The notes: generated by a model not told the origin, from the sequence alone. Shown: positions 15,111 to 25,104, counted from the first letter of the stretch. The stretch is DNA of 64,000 nt from Pseudomonadota bacterium (GCA_023444445.1 JAEXMK010000197.1:1-64000); one strand, 5' to 3'. A program made the numbers and translations.

Positions 15111-16445
15111 TCAGATCAGATTGCCTCTCGGCAAGTCTCCTTCGACGGCAATGACCCGCTGAATGTGAACGGGTTCATTCGAGGCGGGGGCGCTGGTGCC
15201 GAATGCGGGAAGAATCCTCATGTAGAAATTATAGCCGGAGGGGCTGATATCAGCGTCGACAGGGATTCCATTGGCAACGGCCCACATCCAGCCGCTGTTG
15301 CCGGAGATGTTGGCGCCACCGAATTGCAGGGCCGAGCAAGCGATTGTCCTGATTGAGCCGCCGCTTTTGGTGACCAGCGTAATATAGGGTAGACGCTGCT
15401 TTTCGTTGTTCTTGTAAAGCACGGCGAAAGAAATCGTCCTGCCGATCAAGGCTGCCGCCTCCGAATTGCGGAAATAACGTGTGAGGCCGGCTGCCTGGTT
15501 GCCATTTGCATAGAGGGCGAGGCTGCTGGTGAAGGATGAAGAAAAGACGACCTGCGTGGTCTTGATGGCCGAGCCCGGCGCAGTCACGCTCCAACCGGTC
15601 GGAATGGAGCCTGACCAGTCGGTGAAATCGCCATTGCCGATGAGATTGGTGGCAGGAATTTTTGGCCAGCAAGGGGTCTCAAAGACGCTATTGGGTGCCG
15701 AAGCCAGATAGGCATCGAGCAGGGTCCTGGCAACAAGCCGGGAGCCTGTATCGTTTGGGTGGATATTGTCCCTGTAGAGGGCGGCGTCCTTTCCTTTCGC
15801 CAGAAATGCGGCGTGGGTATCCACGAGCGTGAGGTTCGGGTGTGTTCGTGCCAGATCGAGGATTGCTTGATAGACCTTGTCGTAACTCGTCCCGTCGCGC
15901 CATGGGTTCTGCGTGGTGATGAGTTGTGGTGCGCCCGGCCATTGCCATTCGGTCATGCCCAGCGGACCGAGCAGGCTGGCCCGCCCGGAGCTGAGGATAC
16001 CGCCCGGCATTTCGAAGGTCTGCATATTGTGACCATGATGCATGATACACAGATCGGGGCGGGGAATTTTCAGCGCCGCTGCGCGCTGCTCTGCCAGCAT
16101 AAACCCCGCCATGCCACCGGGCAGCGTTGCGAGATAGAGCGTGAGCGTTGCTCCCTTGCCATTCCTCATAGTTACGGGGTCCGCATAGGCCTTCGGGCCG
16201 GTCGCGGCATTTGTTTCCCATTCCGCCCAGCGGTATGACACCACCTTCGCATCGTGTAGATCGCCGAGCATCACCGCAAATTGCTGAAAGGGCCCGGCAT
16301 CGGCATGGGCGGTGCTGTCGCCGTTCACGAAGATCGTGGCGTTCCGACCGGCCGTCAGCAGGGCGCGCAAAGGAGAAAGTGCCGACATGGAAAGGCCGGT
16401 GACAGCCACGTTCCGCGGGCGGATACCGAGCGTCACGCCGATCAT
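15111..16445 (-). CDS. SGNH/GDSL-family hydrolase, probable carbohydrate esterase
   Basis: Predicted serine esterase, 444 aa. The block I motif is VNGDSTA near residue 40, with the nucleophile Ser in GDS, and the block V motif is YRDNIHPND at about 230, with the catalytic Asp and His. HHGHN lies between, at the block III position. The C-terminal ~170 residues after the catalytic domain form a probable beta-sandwich of the carbohydrate-binding type (GDFTDWSGSIPTGWSV). No clear signal peptide is visible, so its export is unexplained. Such enzymes remove acetyl groups from polysaccharides. The ATG at 16445 is preferred over 16481 because AAGAGG lies upstream. The 5' neighbour is a long AT-rich divergent promoter. 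Confidence 0.82.
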   Translation of the reverse strand: MIGVTLGIRPRNVAVTGLSMSALSPLRALLTAGRNATIFVNGDSTAHADAGPFQQFAVMLGDLHDAKVVSYRWAEWETNAATGPKAYADPVTMRNGKGATLTLYLATLPGGMAGFMLAEQRAAALKIPRPDLCIMHHGHNMQTFEMPGGILSSGRASLLGPLGMTEWQWPGAPQLITTQNPWRDGTSYDKVYQAILDLARTHPNLTLVDTHAAFLAKGKDAALYRDNIHPNDTGSRLVARTLLDAYLASAPNSVFETPCWPKIPATNLIGNGDFTDWSGSIPTGWSVTAPGSAIKTTQVVFSSSFTSSLALYANGNQAAGLTRYFRNSEAAALIGRTISFAVLYKNNEKQRLPYITLVTKSGGSIRTIACSALQFGGANISGNSGWMWAVANGIPVDADISPSGYNFYMRILPAFGTSAPASNEPVHIQRVIAVEGDLPRGNLI

Positions 16446-16857
16446 GCCGCCACCTCTTCCGTTCTTGCCGTATATATGCATAAGTTGTCTTTGCGCGGTG
16501 TCATCGTTCGTTCTCCTGGTCTGGCCTCAGGATAATCCGGTCTCGAAGGGCGGGGAAAAGACGCGGGCAGCGAAACGGCAAACGGTACAAAAAATTGAGC
16601 GCAGCCAAGTTTTATTGCGTTTCCTTTGAATCTTAAAAATAGAATATTTGTCTTTATATTTGTAACTTTTGAATTTTATTTTGAATAAAGGTCTGAATGC
16701 TGGTGTTTTTATCTAGCGACCCGCATTTTTGTGCGATTTCCGCCGAATATATTGTTCTCGTTTCCCGACGGGTGTCTCCCTGTCTCGGCGTGGCTATTCA
16801 TTCCCGCAATCACGGGCAGCGTCCCTGCTCGCGGCTGTATTCGGAAGGGGGGCAGCG
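16446..16857. promoter_or_regulatory. AT-rich divergent promoter region of the polysaccharide locus
   Basis: 412 bases between the esterase (minus) and the first GT4 gene (plus) with no gene seen. The stretch around 16610-16700 is strikingly AT-rich against the GC-rich background and contains the direct repeat ATATTTGT twice, 12 bases apart, plus TTTTGAAT motifs. Rhizobial polysaccharide promoters are often controlled by the zinc-finger proteins Ros/MucR, which favour AT-rich DNA, so this is a candidate target; that is inference. Confidence 0.5.
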
Positions 16858-18006
16858 ATGACCTCAGCGCTTTTTGTCAGCCATACCGGAGAGAAGGGCG
16901 GTGCCGAACTTTTCCTGACGGACCTCGTCAAGGCTGGACCGCATTCCTGGCGTGCCTGTTTTCTCAGTGGTGGTGCTGCCGCAGAAGATCTGGCAAAGGC
17001 GGGGCGGCCGCCTGTCATGTTGTCGGCCGGAGGGAAAATGCTGTCGATCCGCCGCAATTCCTCGTTCGGCATGTTGGCACGCGGAGCAGCCGACGTGATG
17101 GCCGTCGCCTGGCAATTGAGCCGGCAAGCGAGACATTATGACGTGATCTGCGCCAATTCGCAAAAGGCGCTTTTTGTCTGTGCGCTCGCTGCGAAGCTCA
17201 GTCGCCGGCCGCTCGTCTGGATATTGCATGACATCGTCACCGATCCGGCCTTCAGCGCCACCAATCGCCGGGCTTCGCTGGCCTTCGCACGCCTTTTCGC
17301 CCGGCTGGTGGCGGTCAATTCGCAGGAAACGGGCCGGGCCTTCATCGAAGCTGGCGGCGAGCCGGATAAGGTTCGCATCGTCTATAACGGCTTCGATCCT
17401 GCAAAGGCAAAACCGCATGATCCTGGCACGGCTGCACGGCTGCGGGCGGAGCTTGGCCTTGGCCCGCAGCCGCTTGTCGGCTTGTTTGGCCGTTTGAGCG
17501 AATGGAAAGGGCAGCATGTATTTCTGGAAGCTATTGCCGCGATGGAGGGTGTGCAGGCAGTGATCGTTGGTGGTGCCCTTTTCGGACAGGAAGCCTACGA
17601 GGCGCGCATCCGCGAACAGGCTTCTCGTCTCGGGCTTGATGGTCGCGTCCGCTTCCTTGGCTTCCGTTCGGATGTGCCGGAACTGATGGCGTCGATGGAT
17701 GTGGTTGCACATACCTCGATCGTTGCCGAACCCTTCGGCCGGGTGGTGGTCGAGGCGATGATGTGTGGGCGGCCGGTCGTCGCCACGCGCGGTGGCGGCG
17801 TTACCGAAATCATTCGTGATGGAGAAACGGGCCTTATCGTGCCCCCGGGAGATGCATCGGCTCTGGCCGTGGCGCTCGGCTCGATCCTGTCTGACCCTGC
17901 TCTGGCGCAAAGGCTGGGGCAAAGGGGCCGGGAGGATGTGAGCGACCGTTTCTCGCTGGAGGAGACCTGCCGATCTGTCTCCGCGCTGCTGACAGAGGCG
18001 GCTTGA
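16858..18006 (+). CDS. GT4-family glycosyltransferase 1
   Basis: Cytoplasmic retaining glycosyltransferase, 382 aa. The N-terminal Rossmann half starts ALFVSHTGEKGGAELFL, and the C-terminal nucleotide-sugar half has GLFGRLSEWKGQHVFLEA and the E-x7-E motif EPFGRVVVEA. It transfers a sugar from a nucleotide donor to the growing lipid-linked repeat unit; donor and linkage cannot be read from sequence. The ATG at 16858 has GGAAGGGG 8 bases upstream; a frame open from 16729 has no such site. The second GT4 gene follows 54 bases later on the same strand, so the two are probably one transcript. Confidence 0.9.
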   Translation: MTSALFVSHTGEKGGAELFLTDLVKAGPHSWRACFLSGGAAAEDLAKAGRPPVMLSAGGKMLSIRRNSSFGMLARGAADVMAVAWQLSRQARHYDVICANSQKALFVCALAAKLSRRPLVWILHDIVTDPAFSATNRRASLAFARLFARLVAVNSQETGRAFIEAGGEPDKVRIVYNGFDPAKAKPHDPGTAARLRAELGLGPQPLVGLFGRLSEWKGQHVFLEAIAAMEGVQAVIVGGALFGQEAYEARIREQASRLGLDGRVRFLGFRSDVPELMASMDVVAHTSIVAEPFGRVVVEAMMCGRPVVATRGGGVTEIIRDGETGLIVPPGDASALAVALGSILSDPALAQRLGQRGREDVSDRFSLEETCRSVSALLTEAA

Positions 18007-18060
18007 GTACGTCCGATGATTGACAGGAACCAGGCAATGCCGGCAGGCGGAAGGGCCAGA

Positions 18061-19155
18061 ATGCGCATTCTCGTAAACATGCCGAGCCAATATGGCGGTA
18101 AGGCCTCCGGTGTGGCCCGGGTGACCTTCAGCCTTTTGGAACGATTGCTGGAGCAGACGGGCGACGACTATATTCTGCGTTCGCCATGGACGAGGGAGCA
18201 ACTGCCGGAAAGCCTGCGCGGCAGCCGGCTGGAGCTCATGGAGACGCCACGGCCGCGCATCATGGTTTTTGATGTGGTGCGTCAGGCCGCGATGCTGCCT
18301 GTGCTGTGCCGCCGGCATGGTATCGATGTGCTGTTTAACGTTGATCCGTTTGGAAGTCCTCTCGGCGGCAAACGGCGCCTCACCCTGGTTCATGATCTCT
18401 ATTTCAAGACTATTCCGGATCAGATCGGCCGGCGGGCGACCCTGACGACCGATTTCATCTTCAGGCTGATGATGGCTGGCTCGAACCGGGTCATTTGCGT
18501 ATCCGAGGCAACGCGGAAGGATCTGGCGCGGTTTTATCCCGCCGCTACAGGCAAAAGCCTGACCATTCATTCCGACAGCACTCTAAGTGTCGATACCCAG
18601 GCCGTTGACACGGTGTCGCCCGTTGCCGGACGCTATATACTGGCGGTCGGAAATGCAACGTCCAACAAGAATTTCGCTCTCCTCGGCAAAGCCTTTGCCA
18701 TGATCGGCAAAAAATGGCCGGACCTGCATATCGTTCATGTGGGCCGCGACGAGGCGGAGGAAATCGCCGGCATGCTGGATGATCGGGAGCTGAAGGCCCG
18801 GCTGATCCGGCTTTCAGGTATAGACGACAGTCAACTGGCCGGGCTTTACCGCAATGCAGCCTGCCTTTGTGTCCCTTCCACCTATGAAGGGTTCTGCCTG
18901 CCCGTGCTGGAGGCGCAGCAGCTTGGATGCCCGGTCGTGTGCTCCAATCGCTCCGCCACGCCGGAGATCGCCGGTGAGGGGGCGCTGACGTTTGATCCGG
19001 CCGATGCCCAAAGCCTCGTCGAAGCCCTCGAGCGAGTTTTGGAAAATCCAGAACTGGCAGGGAGGCTTCGGCAGGCGGGTTACGAAAACCGCAAATTATA
19101 TTCGTGGCAGAAAGCTGCGGAAAGTTATGCGCGGCTTTTTCAAGCCGAAGCCTGA
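18061..19155 (+). CDS. GT4-family glycosyltransferase 2
   Basis: Glycosyltransferase of the GT4/mannosyltransferase-B type, 364 aa. The N-terminus is MRILVNMPSQYGGKASGV; the middle has LTLVHDLYF and ICVSEATRKDL, both typical of WbdB/MtfB-like enzymes; the donor half has AVGNATSNKN and the E-x7-E motif EGFCLPVLEA. Reaction: addition of one sugar to the repeat unit on the cytoplasmic face of the inner membrane. The ATG at 18061 is preferred to 18016 because GGAAGGG lies just upstream. It is the last plus-strand gene of this small unit; the next gene converges from the other side with 108 bases between and no clear hairpin. Confidence 0.9.
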   Translation: MRILVNMPSQYGGKASGVARVTFSLLERLLEQTGDDYILRSPWTREQLPESLRGSRLELMETPRPRIMVFDVVRQAAMLPVLCRRHGIDVLFNVDPFGSPLGGKRRLTLVHDLYFKTIPDQIGRRATLTTDFIFRLMMAGSNRVICVSEATRKDLARFYPAATGKSLTIHSDSTLSVDTQAVDTVSPVAGRYILAVGNATSNKNFALLGKAFAMIGKKWPDLHIVHVGRDEAEEIAGMLDDRELKARLIRLSGIDDSQLAGLYRNAACLCVPSTYEGFCLPVLEAQQLGCPVVCSNRSATPEIAGEGALTFDPADAQSLVEALERVLENPELAGRLRQAGYENRKLYSWQKAAESYARLFQAEA

Positions 19156-19263
19156 CGACTAGCTGCAGGCGCTCCAGGCACGGTTTCCTTATCTTCTAGT
19201 TCCTATTGGGAAAAATCGGTTCTGGTTGAGGTGGAAGACGCGGCTTCCACACTAGGCAATCGG

Positions 19264-20469
19264 CTATGCTTCAACACCAGCGCGCACGTCCGAATAGAGC
19301 TTTTCATAAGCCGCGACGACCGCTTTGGGCGCGACGCCCTGACGAATTCGCTCCAGCGTTTCAGGTGTTTCCATGAGCATGGCGGGATCGCGCATCGCCT
19401 CCGCCATGCGTGCTGCGAGTTCTGCGGGATTGCCGGGAGCGAAGAGACGCTCGCCTCTTTCCGAGCCGATCTGTTCGGCAACACCTGCGAGATTGGCGCC
19501 GATGACCGGTACGCCGCGCAGAATGGCTTCGGCTACGGTGCGACCGAAGGCTTCCGGCCACAGAGGCGGGACAATGAGGCAGTCGATGCCGGCGAAGAAG
19601 TTGTCGGCCTCCACATAACCTGGAAACTCGACCGGAAGGCCGGCTGCCTTTTGCTGATAGGCTTCGATACCGTCGGGCGCACGGCCCGCCATGACCAGCC
19701 GCCAACCCTGCGAAGGCAGGAACCGCAAAGCCTCGATCAGCAGGTCCGCTCCCTTCGCCGCTTCGATACGTCCCAGATAACCGAAGACCAGCGGCGCTCC
19801 GGGTGCGGGGGAAAGGCGTGGTCTTGGCGAATCCGGCGGTGAAATGGCATTCCAGATAACGGTGCGGCGGCTCTCGGGCACATGGGTGAAAAACCCGGCC
19901 CGCACATGGCGCTCGACAATATCGCGACCAACGCCGGCGACGGCGTCGACCGCAGATTGGCAACGGCGGTGGAGATAAGAAAAGGCACGGCATTTTTTGC
20001 CGCTGCCATCACAGATATGTCCGTCATGAAATAGCGAGCCATTTGTGCACATGCTGGTGAAATCATGCAGCGAATGGACGAGGGGAATGCCACGCTTGCG
20101 GATCATCGGCCAGATCAATGGTGTCAGTTCCGACAGAGAGTGAGTATTGACCACATCCGGCCGGAACTCATCGATGACACCCGCAAGCCGGCGAACGAGG
20201 CGCGGATCCAGTTGCACAGCAATTTTGTAATATTTCCGCTTCCATTCCGGTTGTTGTCCCCAGTCGCCGATGAAGAACGGCGTGGTATGTCCGAGGCGAT
20301 GAATGGCGAAACCATCGCGTTGCTCCGGCACCTGTTGTTTACGGGATATGGCGGCCACCGCGACGGTGTGACCCTTATCGGCAAGCCCGCGCGCAAGATC
20401 TTCCACGAATATTTCAGCGCCGCCCACCCTGTCCGGAGAAAATAGCGAGGTTACTTGCAATATCCGCAT
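19264..20469 (-). CDS. GT4-family glycosyltransferase 3
   Basis: GT4 glycosyltransferase, 401 aa. The start MRILQVTSLFSPDRVGGAE is the usual glycine-rich acceptor-domain opening. The donor domain has FGYLGRIEAAKG and the motif EAFGRTVAEA. The middle shares NTHSL, KRGIPLVH and a Cys-containing loop with the GT4 at 29422, so the two are paralogues. AGGA lies 8 bases before the ATG at 20469; a TTG two codons earlier is less likely. It is the last gene of a minus-strand run 25104-19264 (Wzc, a small membrane-associated protein, a Wzy-like protein, then this), which suggests coordinated expression with the assembly machinery. Confidence 0.9.
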   Translation of the reverse strand: MRILQVTSLFSPDRVGGAEIFVEDLARGLADKGHTVAVAAISRKQQVPEQRDGFAIHRLGHTTPFFIGDWGQQPEWKRKYYKIAVQLDPRLVRRLAGVIDEFRPDVVNTHSLSELTPLIWPMIRKRGIPLVHSLHDFTSMCTNGSLFHDGHICDGSGKKCRAFSYLHRRCQSAVDAVAGVGRDIVERHVRAGFFTHVPESRRTVIWNAISPPDSPRPRLSPAPGAPLVFGYLGRIEAAKGADLLIEALRFLPSQGWRLVMAGRAPDGIEAYQQKAAGLPVEFPGYVEADNFFAGIDCLIVPPLWPEAFGRTVAEAILRGVPVIGANLAGVAEQIGSERGERLFAPGNPAELAARMAEAMRDPAMLMETPETLERIRQGVAPKAVVAAYEKLYSDVRAGVEA

Positions 20470-20541
20470 GCTCAAAATCCTGCGCTTATGGTTCTAAAAT
20501 GGCGGCTGTCAGTTGGATAGGCCGTGCCTTGCCGACACGGG

Positions 20542-22113
20542 TCATGGCAAACGACGCATGGTTTCCCCTGTCCCGCCTGAATGGGGCGGCGGTACCATTG
20601 CTGTTTCCGCTGGCGATTGCTTCTGCTTTTTGCGTCCCTCCCGTTCCGTGCCGGGCGGGTTCAGGCAAAGCGTGACGACAGGTGCGAGAAAAACGGCGTA
20701 AGCCATGGCGAAGCCCGGGATCTGCAGTGAAAAATCAAGCGTCGAATGCAGCAGGACAAGCAGCAGCGCCGCAAGGCCCAGATGAGACGCATAACGATAG
20801 TTCCGGCGCTTGCGGGCTCCACGAATAAAAATTGTCAGTTGAACAAGCACGAAAAAAGCCAGGTAGAAAGGGAAGACGGCGCCAAGCGTCAACAGGCCCT
20901 CGGCGTAGACATTGTGGGCATGGGTGACAACGGCGTCCACGCCACATCGCGCGGCGTGATAGGGGGCATAGATTTGGGCGAAGCTCGAAAGACCTGATCC
21001 TAGCGGCCAATTGTCGGTGATGGCGCGCCCGATGCCCGGCATGTAGCAAAACCGCATATCGTCTTCCAAGCGTGTTTCCATACGCAGCGCAACCCGATTG
21101 GCAAAAAGGGCAAACAGGGCAATGGCGACGGCGATCATGAGTGCGGCACGGCGTCTCGACCCGCGCTGCCTGCGCCGGCTGGAGGCGCTGTTACGACCAG
21201 TTCTCGGAGCGGAATTGAAGACGGTTAGAAGGATCAGGAAAATCAGCGCCGCAAGGCTGGAGGCAATGCCCGCACGCGATCCGGTCAGCATCAATGCGAT
21301 GAAAGAGAAACCGGCGAGCACGCCGATGAAGGCGGCCTTGCGGATGAGTTTTTTCTGATCGGTGGGCACGGTCAGGCGATTGGCGACGAGTGCCTTCACC
21401 ATTCCCCAGTCAGGTGCGACAAGGCTCTTTTGCAGCAGCATGGCGAGTGTGAGAAGGATGAGGCCGAAGAAGGTCGCGGCGGTATTGCGGTTGACGAAGA
21501 GACCGGTCAGGCTGCCGAGATAGAAGCGCTTCTGAATGAAGCCGAGAGCATCGGGAAAAAGCGCGAATTGCACGATTGAAAACAGCGCCAGCCAGCCGCC
21601 TGCAATTGCGAACCATCGCAGGGTTCTCGCCGCGCGTTCATCTGTGTCGAAAATCACGAGACCGGTCATGAAGGCGCCGAAGGGCAGGGCGGCACTCATG
21701 AGGCCGAGCCAGTCATCCGCAGGCGTGAGTGAGATTGTTGCGACCGGAGCAATCTGCGTGAACATGGCGACGGTGGACCAGGCCGGGTTGGGACGCGCGA
21801 TTGCTGGTGTGGGCGATGTTTGCAGCACTATCTGCACGATGAGCGCGCCCAATAAAAAACAGGCGGCAACAAGCACCTTACCTGCGCCGGCCTTGGGCGG
21901 CCCAAACAGAAGGACGGCCGGCACCAGCAACAGATAGATGGCACCGGTGACGACGATACGGCTTTCGATATCCGTCGCCCCTTGATTGAGCAACGTGAGG
22001 AGGAAAATGGCCCAGAATGCGACGATCGCGACCGGCAGGGCATAGTTTTGAAATGCCATCGGCTGAGGCTGAGAGGAGAAGAGTGGTTCTGATCGGGCTT
22101 CGTTAAGCGACAT
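20542..22113 (-). CDS. Wzy/O-antigen-ligase-like membrane protein 2
   Basis: Polytopic membrane protein of the O-antigen ligase family, 523 aa, with about twelve hydrophobic segments. The Wzy_C region reads LTGLFVNRNTAATF, then GSRAGIASS, and a periplasmic loop with LGSGLSSFAQIYAPY and VVTHAHNVYAEGLL; the His-bearing segment is the family's catalytic hallmark. It resembles ExoQ-like rhizobial polymerases. The C-terminal ~45 residues are polar and cytoplasmic. With the Wzy-like protein at 13563 the locus has two candidate polymerases or ligases, and which one polymerises is open. The 5' neighbour is the small Wzc-linked protein, 71 bases away; the ribosome-binding site is weak. Confidence 0.88.
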   Translation of the reverse strand: MSLNEARSEPLFSSQPQPMAFQNYALPVAIVAFWAIFLLTLLNQGATDIESRIVVTGAIYLLLVPAVLLFGPPKAGAGKVLVAACFLLGALIVQIVLQTSPTPAIARPNPAWSTVAMFTQIAPVATISLTPADDWLGLMSAALPFGAFMTGLVIFDTDERAARTLRWFAIAGGWLALFSIVQFALFPDALGFIQKRFYLGSLTGLFVNRNTAATFFGLILLTLAMLLQKSLVAPDWGMVKALVANRLTVPTDQKKLIRKAAFIGVLAGFSFIALMLTGSRAGIASSLAALIFLILLTVFNSAPRTGRNSASSRRRQRGSRRRAALMIAVAIALFALFANRVALRMETRLEDDMRFCYMPGIGRAITDNWPLGSGLSSFAQIYAPYHAARCGVDAVVTHAHNVYAEGLLTLGAVFPFYLAFFVLVQLTIFIRGARKRRNYRYASHLGLAALLLVLLHSTLDFSLQIPGFAMAYAVFLAPVVTLCLNPPGTEREGRKKQKQSPAETAMVPPPHSGGTGETMRRLP

Positions 22114-22184
22114 TCTGGCGGCTTTATCGGTACGTTTGGTGGTGGTTAAACCTCAATGAGGAGCAGGGCTTTCGCCTTTCTGGA

Positions 22185-22862
22185 TCATGGCAGCGTCGTC
22201 GGGTGTTTCGTGCTGACCGGCAACGGCTTCGGACAGACAGCGGCCAGGGTCCAGCGGAGGATCTCCCCGTTCTTACCGCAGACGACGGTCGTGTCCGCAT
22301 CGCGGGCCGTTATGGCCTGGGGTAGCGCATCCCTCTGAAATTTCTGCCACATCACAAAACGTCCGCGGATGAGATTTGCATCGGCGGGTCCGTAGAGCTG
22401 CGAAAAATTCATCAGCACGGCGATTTCCATGGGCGAGGCGTTTCGAAGGGAGCGTACCATGGCTAGACGCAGCCAGACATCGCCATCTGCGGGCAGGCAA
22501 AAGAGCGAATGGCGAATAAAGGTTTCGGCAAAATCGAGCCGCGCCAGACTGGACGCGGATACTGGGTCGGCACCATTCGCATCGAGATCGGCAAGGACAA
22601 GCCGTAGCCCGGCCTTGACGATATCCGACCGGCAGATTTTTTCGATGATAACGGGCCGCAATTCAGGGACCGTTGCGGCAAGGAGAGCCGGCGCCAAGCC
22701 GTTATTGTCGTCTGCGATCTTCGCCATCGCGACAACGTCGGAAAAGCGTCGGCTCTGCGAAAATGCCTCCGCCGCGACGGACAGCACAAAACCGGAAATG
22801 ACGAGGACTGGCACGACCGCGAGGATTTTCCGCAGGCGCATCACGCCGTCACGCCTAGTCAT
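22185..22862 (-). CDS. Unknown membrane-anchored protein co-translated with Wzc
   Basis: No family recognised, about 225 aa. An N-terminal hydrophobic segment (ILAVVPVLVISGFVLSVAA) is a signal anchor or signal peptide, followed by a helical periplasmic domain with two Cys near IEKICRSD and HSLFCLP and two more near the C-terminus (TTVVCGKNG, AAVCPKP), which could form disulfides. The ATG at 22862 overlaps the end of the wzc gene by eight bases, so translation is coupled, and the Wzy-like gene follows 71 bases downstream. Such proteins sandwiched between Wzc and Wzy are probably accessory to polysaccharide polymerisation; the role is inferred from position. Confidence 0.7.
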   Translation of the reverse strand: MTRRDGVMRLRKILAVVPVLVISGFVLSVAAEAFSQSRRFSDVVAMAKIADDNNGLAPALLAATVPELRPVIIEKICRSDIVKAGLRLVLADLDANGADPVSASSLARLDFAETFIRHSLFCLPADGDVWLRLAMVRSLRNASPMEIAVLMNFSQLYGPADANLIRGRFVMWQKFQRDALPQAITARDADTTVVCGKNGEILRWTLAAVCPKPLPVSTKHPTTLP

Positions 22863-25104
22863 GGTAATATCGCGTGTAGCGCGAATGATAATATTCGCTG
22901 GAGCCATAGGCGCGGTAGAGCTTCAGCTTTTCAGTATCGACCTTGTTGAGGATGACACCGAGACACTTCTTGCGGATGTGGACCTCGTTCTCCACGGTGT
23001 TGCGCACCGCCCTGCGCGCAGTTTTGCCCCATTCCGTGACGAAGATGAAACCGTCGATGCGCCCCGCCATCGCACGGGCATCCACGACCGGCCCGAGCGG
23101 CGGCAAATCGACGATGATATAATCGAAAGCACTGCTGGCTTCGGCCAGCAGCTTTTGCATCTGCGCCGAAGTCAGGAGTTCGGAGGAATGGGGAACGCGC
23201 TGCTTGACCACGGTGGGCAGGAATGCAAGGCGGGTTTTTTCGTCGCGAAGCAGGACGTCCTGCAGGTTGCGGCCTTCCAGCAAGACTTCAAGCAGGCCTT
23301 CGCTGGCGTGACGCGCCATGGCGCGCGTGGCGCCGGGGTTGCGTATATCCGCATCCAGCAACAAAACTCGCGCACCCTGTCCGGCCAGTAGCTGGGCGAG
23401 ATTGATCGAGATCGTCGACTTTCCCTCGCTCGGCAAGGACGAGACGACGCCGACAATCCGCGCGCCGCTCTTGGCGGAAATGCCGAGATCAATGGCCAGC
23501 CGCGTGCTGCGCAGGGTTTCAGCAAAGGAGGAAAGCGGATGGTCGACCGCATACCGGGCGACGCTTGTGGGACGGGTCAGGCCGGGATGGCCGTTTTCCG
23601 GAACTTCCGTCGTGAGCTGGTTCGGGATGAGCGGGGTGTTGCCGAGGAACTCCAACCCCAGCACATCGCGAACCTGGTCGCCGGTTCGGAAAAAGCGGTC
23701 GCGGAACTCGCGGAAAATGGCGATACCGCCGCCGGCTGCTGCACCCATGATCATGAATAGGGCCAAGATCATGGGCTTGTTCGGCTTGCTTGGAACATAA
23801 GGCGGCATCGCCTTGGAAATCACGCGCGCTTCCGTCACGGGGAAGGATTGCTGCTGCATCGCCTCCTGATAACGCTGCAGGAAGGTCTGATACATGTTCT
23901 TGTAGGTTTCGGCTTCGCGCTGCAATTCGCGCAGCTGAACCTGCGTCTCACCGGCCGAGTTGCTGATATCGGTCGCCTTGGCGACGCTCTCGGCAAGAGA
24001 TTTTTCCCTCGCTTCAGAGACCTCGAGATCGCTTTTGTAACTCTGCGCGATGCGGCTGATTTCCTGGAACATCAACCGCCGATATTCCTGCATTTCGTTG
24101 CGCAGCCGCACCGCCTGGATATGGTTGCTGCCGAGCCGTCTGGTGATCTCCGCCTCGATCTTCGAGGATTCGAGATATTTCTTGCGCAGGTCGTTTGCGA
24201 CGGAGCTGTCGAGAATATCGGTGACAACAGCATCGACATCATCGGTGGCGAGAATGTGCTCGACGCGCTGCACGCGGGCCCGCGCCCTTGCCGTTTCCGA
24301 CTGCGCCAGAATGAGGGCGCTGTTGGATTCGGCCAGCTGCTGATCGGAAAGCAGGCCGTTGCTGCCGGTCGAAATCAGATTGTGCTCGGCCCGGAATTTC
24401 TGCACTGCAAGATCGGTGTCGAGCGCGCGCTGGCGCAATTCGGCAATACGGTCGGAAAGCCAGTCACTGGCGCGCCGCGTCGCTTCATATTTGGAGTTCA
24501 GCTTATCCAGCAGATAGGCCGAAGCCACGGCGTTGACAATCTGGGCGGCAAGAACCGGCGATGTCGAATTATAGGTCAGTTCCAGTGCGTAGGTGCGACC
24601 GAGGCGCTTGACGCTGAGGTCGTTGAGCAGGCGATCCGAGAGAGACCGCTTCAGCGTTCCATCGTCGATCACGGCCTCTTTTTTCGTCGGCGAAAACCAT
24701 TGCGATACGTTGACGAGCGAGCGGATCTTGCTGAAAATAGAGCTCAGTAGCGACGCGCGCGTTGCCCTGAACTCCTGATTTTCCGTGAGCTTGAGACTGT
24801 CGACAACGGCAAGCCCGATTGTTTCCGACTGCAGCACCTCGACCTGGCTGAGAATGGAAGCCTCATCTTCGACCACGCCGCCGATCGTCGAAAGCTGTTC
24901 GACAATCTGGCTGTTGTTGCGGTCGATCAACAGGGTTGCCTTTGCCGAATAGATCGGAACGGCCGTAGCGGCAAAGGCAAGGCCGATTGCCCCGGCAACC
25001 GCGATGGTGGCAAGCACGACGCGCCATTGCCGGCGGATAACCGCGAGCACGACATCAATGTCGATAAATTCGGCCGTCAGCCCGCTTTTTTCGTAATCGG
25101 ACAT
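22855..25104 (-). CDS. Wzc/ExoP-like polysaccharide co-polymerase and tyrosine autokinase
   Basis: Chain-length regulator with a cytoplasmic BY-kinase domain, 749 aa. It has a first membrane segment after RRQWRVVLATIAVAGA, a long periplasmic coiled-coil Wzz domain, a second membrane segment near KPMILALFMIMGAAAG, then the kinase: Walker A SSLPSEGKST around residue 555-565, Walker A' VLLLDADIR, Walker B YIIVDLPPLG. The C-terminus is a tyrosine cluster (EYYHSRYTRYYHD) that is autophosphorylated in this family. It controls polymer length and export with Wzy. The ATG at 25104 is chosen; a TTG at 25131 is possible. The outer-membrane partner (Wza/ExoF type) is not in the window. Confidence 0.93.
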   Translation of the reverse strand: MSDYEKSGLTAEFIDIDVVLAVIRRQWRVVLATIAVAGAIGLAFAATAVPIYSAKATLLIDRNNSQIVEQLSTIGGVVEDEASILSQVEVLQSETIGLAVVDSLKLTENQEFRATRASLLSSIFSKIRSLVNVSQWFSPTKKEAVIDDGTLKRSLSDRLLNDLSVKRLGRTYALELTYNSTSPVLAAQIVNAVASAYLLDKLNSKYEATRRASDWLSDRIAELRQRALDTDLAVQKFRAEHNLISTGSNGLLSDQQLAESNSALILAQSETARARARVQRVEHILATDDVDAVVTDILDSSVANDLRKKYLESSKIEAEITRRLGSNHIQAVRLRNEMQEYRRLMFQEISRIAQSYKSDLEVSEAREKSLAESVAKATDISNSAGETQVQLRELQREAETYKNMYQTFLQRYQEAMQQQSFPVTEARVISKAMPPYVPSKPNKPMILALFMIMGAAAGGGIAIFREFRDRFFRTGDQVRDVLGLEFLGNTPLIPNQLTTEVPENGHPGLTRPTSVARYAVDHPLSSFAETLRSTRLAIDLGISAKSGARIVGVVSSLPSEGKSTISINLAQLLAGQGARVLLLDADIRNPGATRAMARHASEGLLEVLLEGRNLQDVLLRDEKTRLAFLPTVVKQRVPHSSELLTSAQMQKLLAEASSAFDYIIVDLPPLGPVVDARAMAGRIDGFIFVTEWGKTARRAVRNTVENEVHIRKKCLGVILNKVDTEKLKLYRAYGSSEYYHSRYTRYYHD

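Noticed and set aside
16864..18570. 568-codon minus-strand open frame
   Set aside because: Antisense to two well-supported GT4 genes and rich in His/Arg/Pro, typical of a shadow frame.
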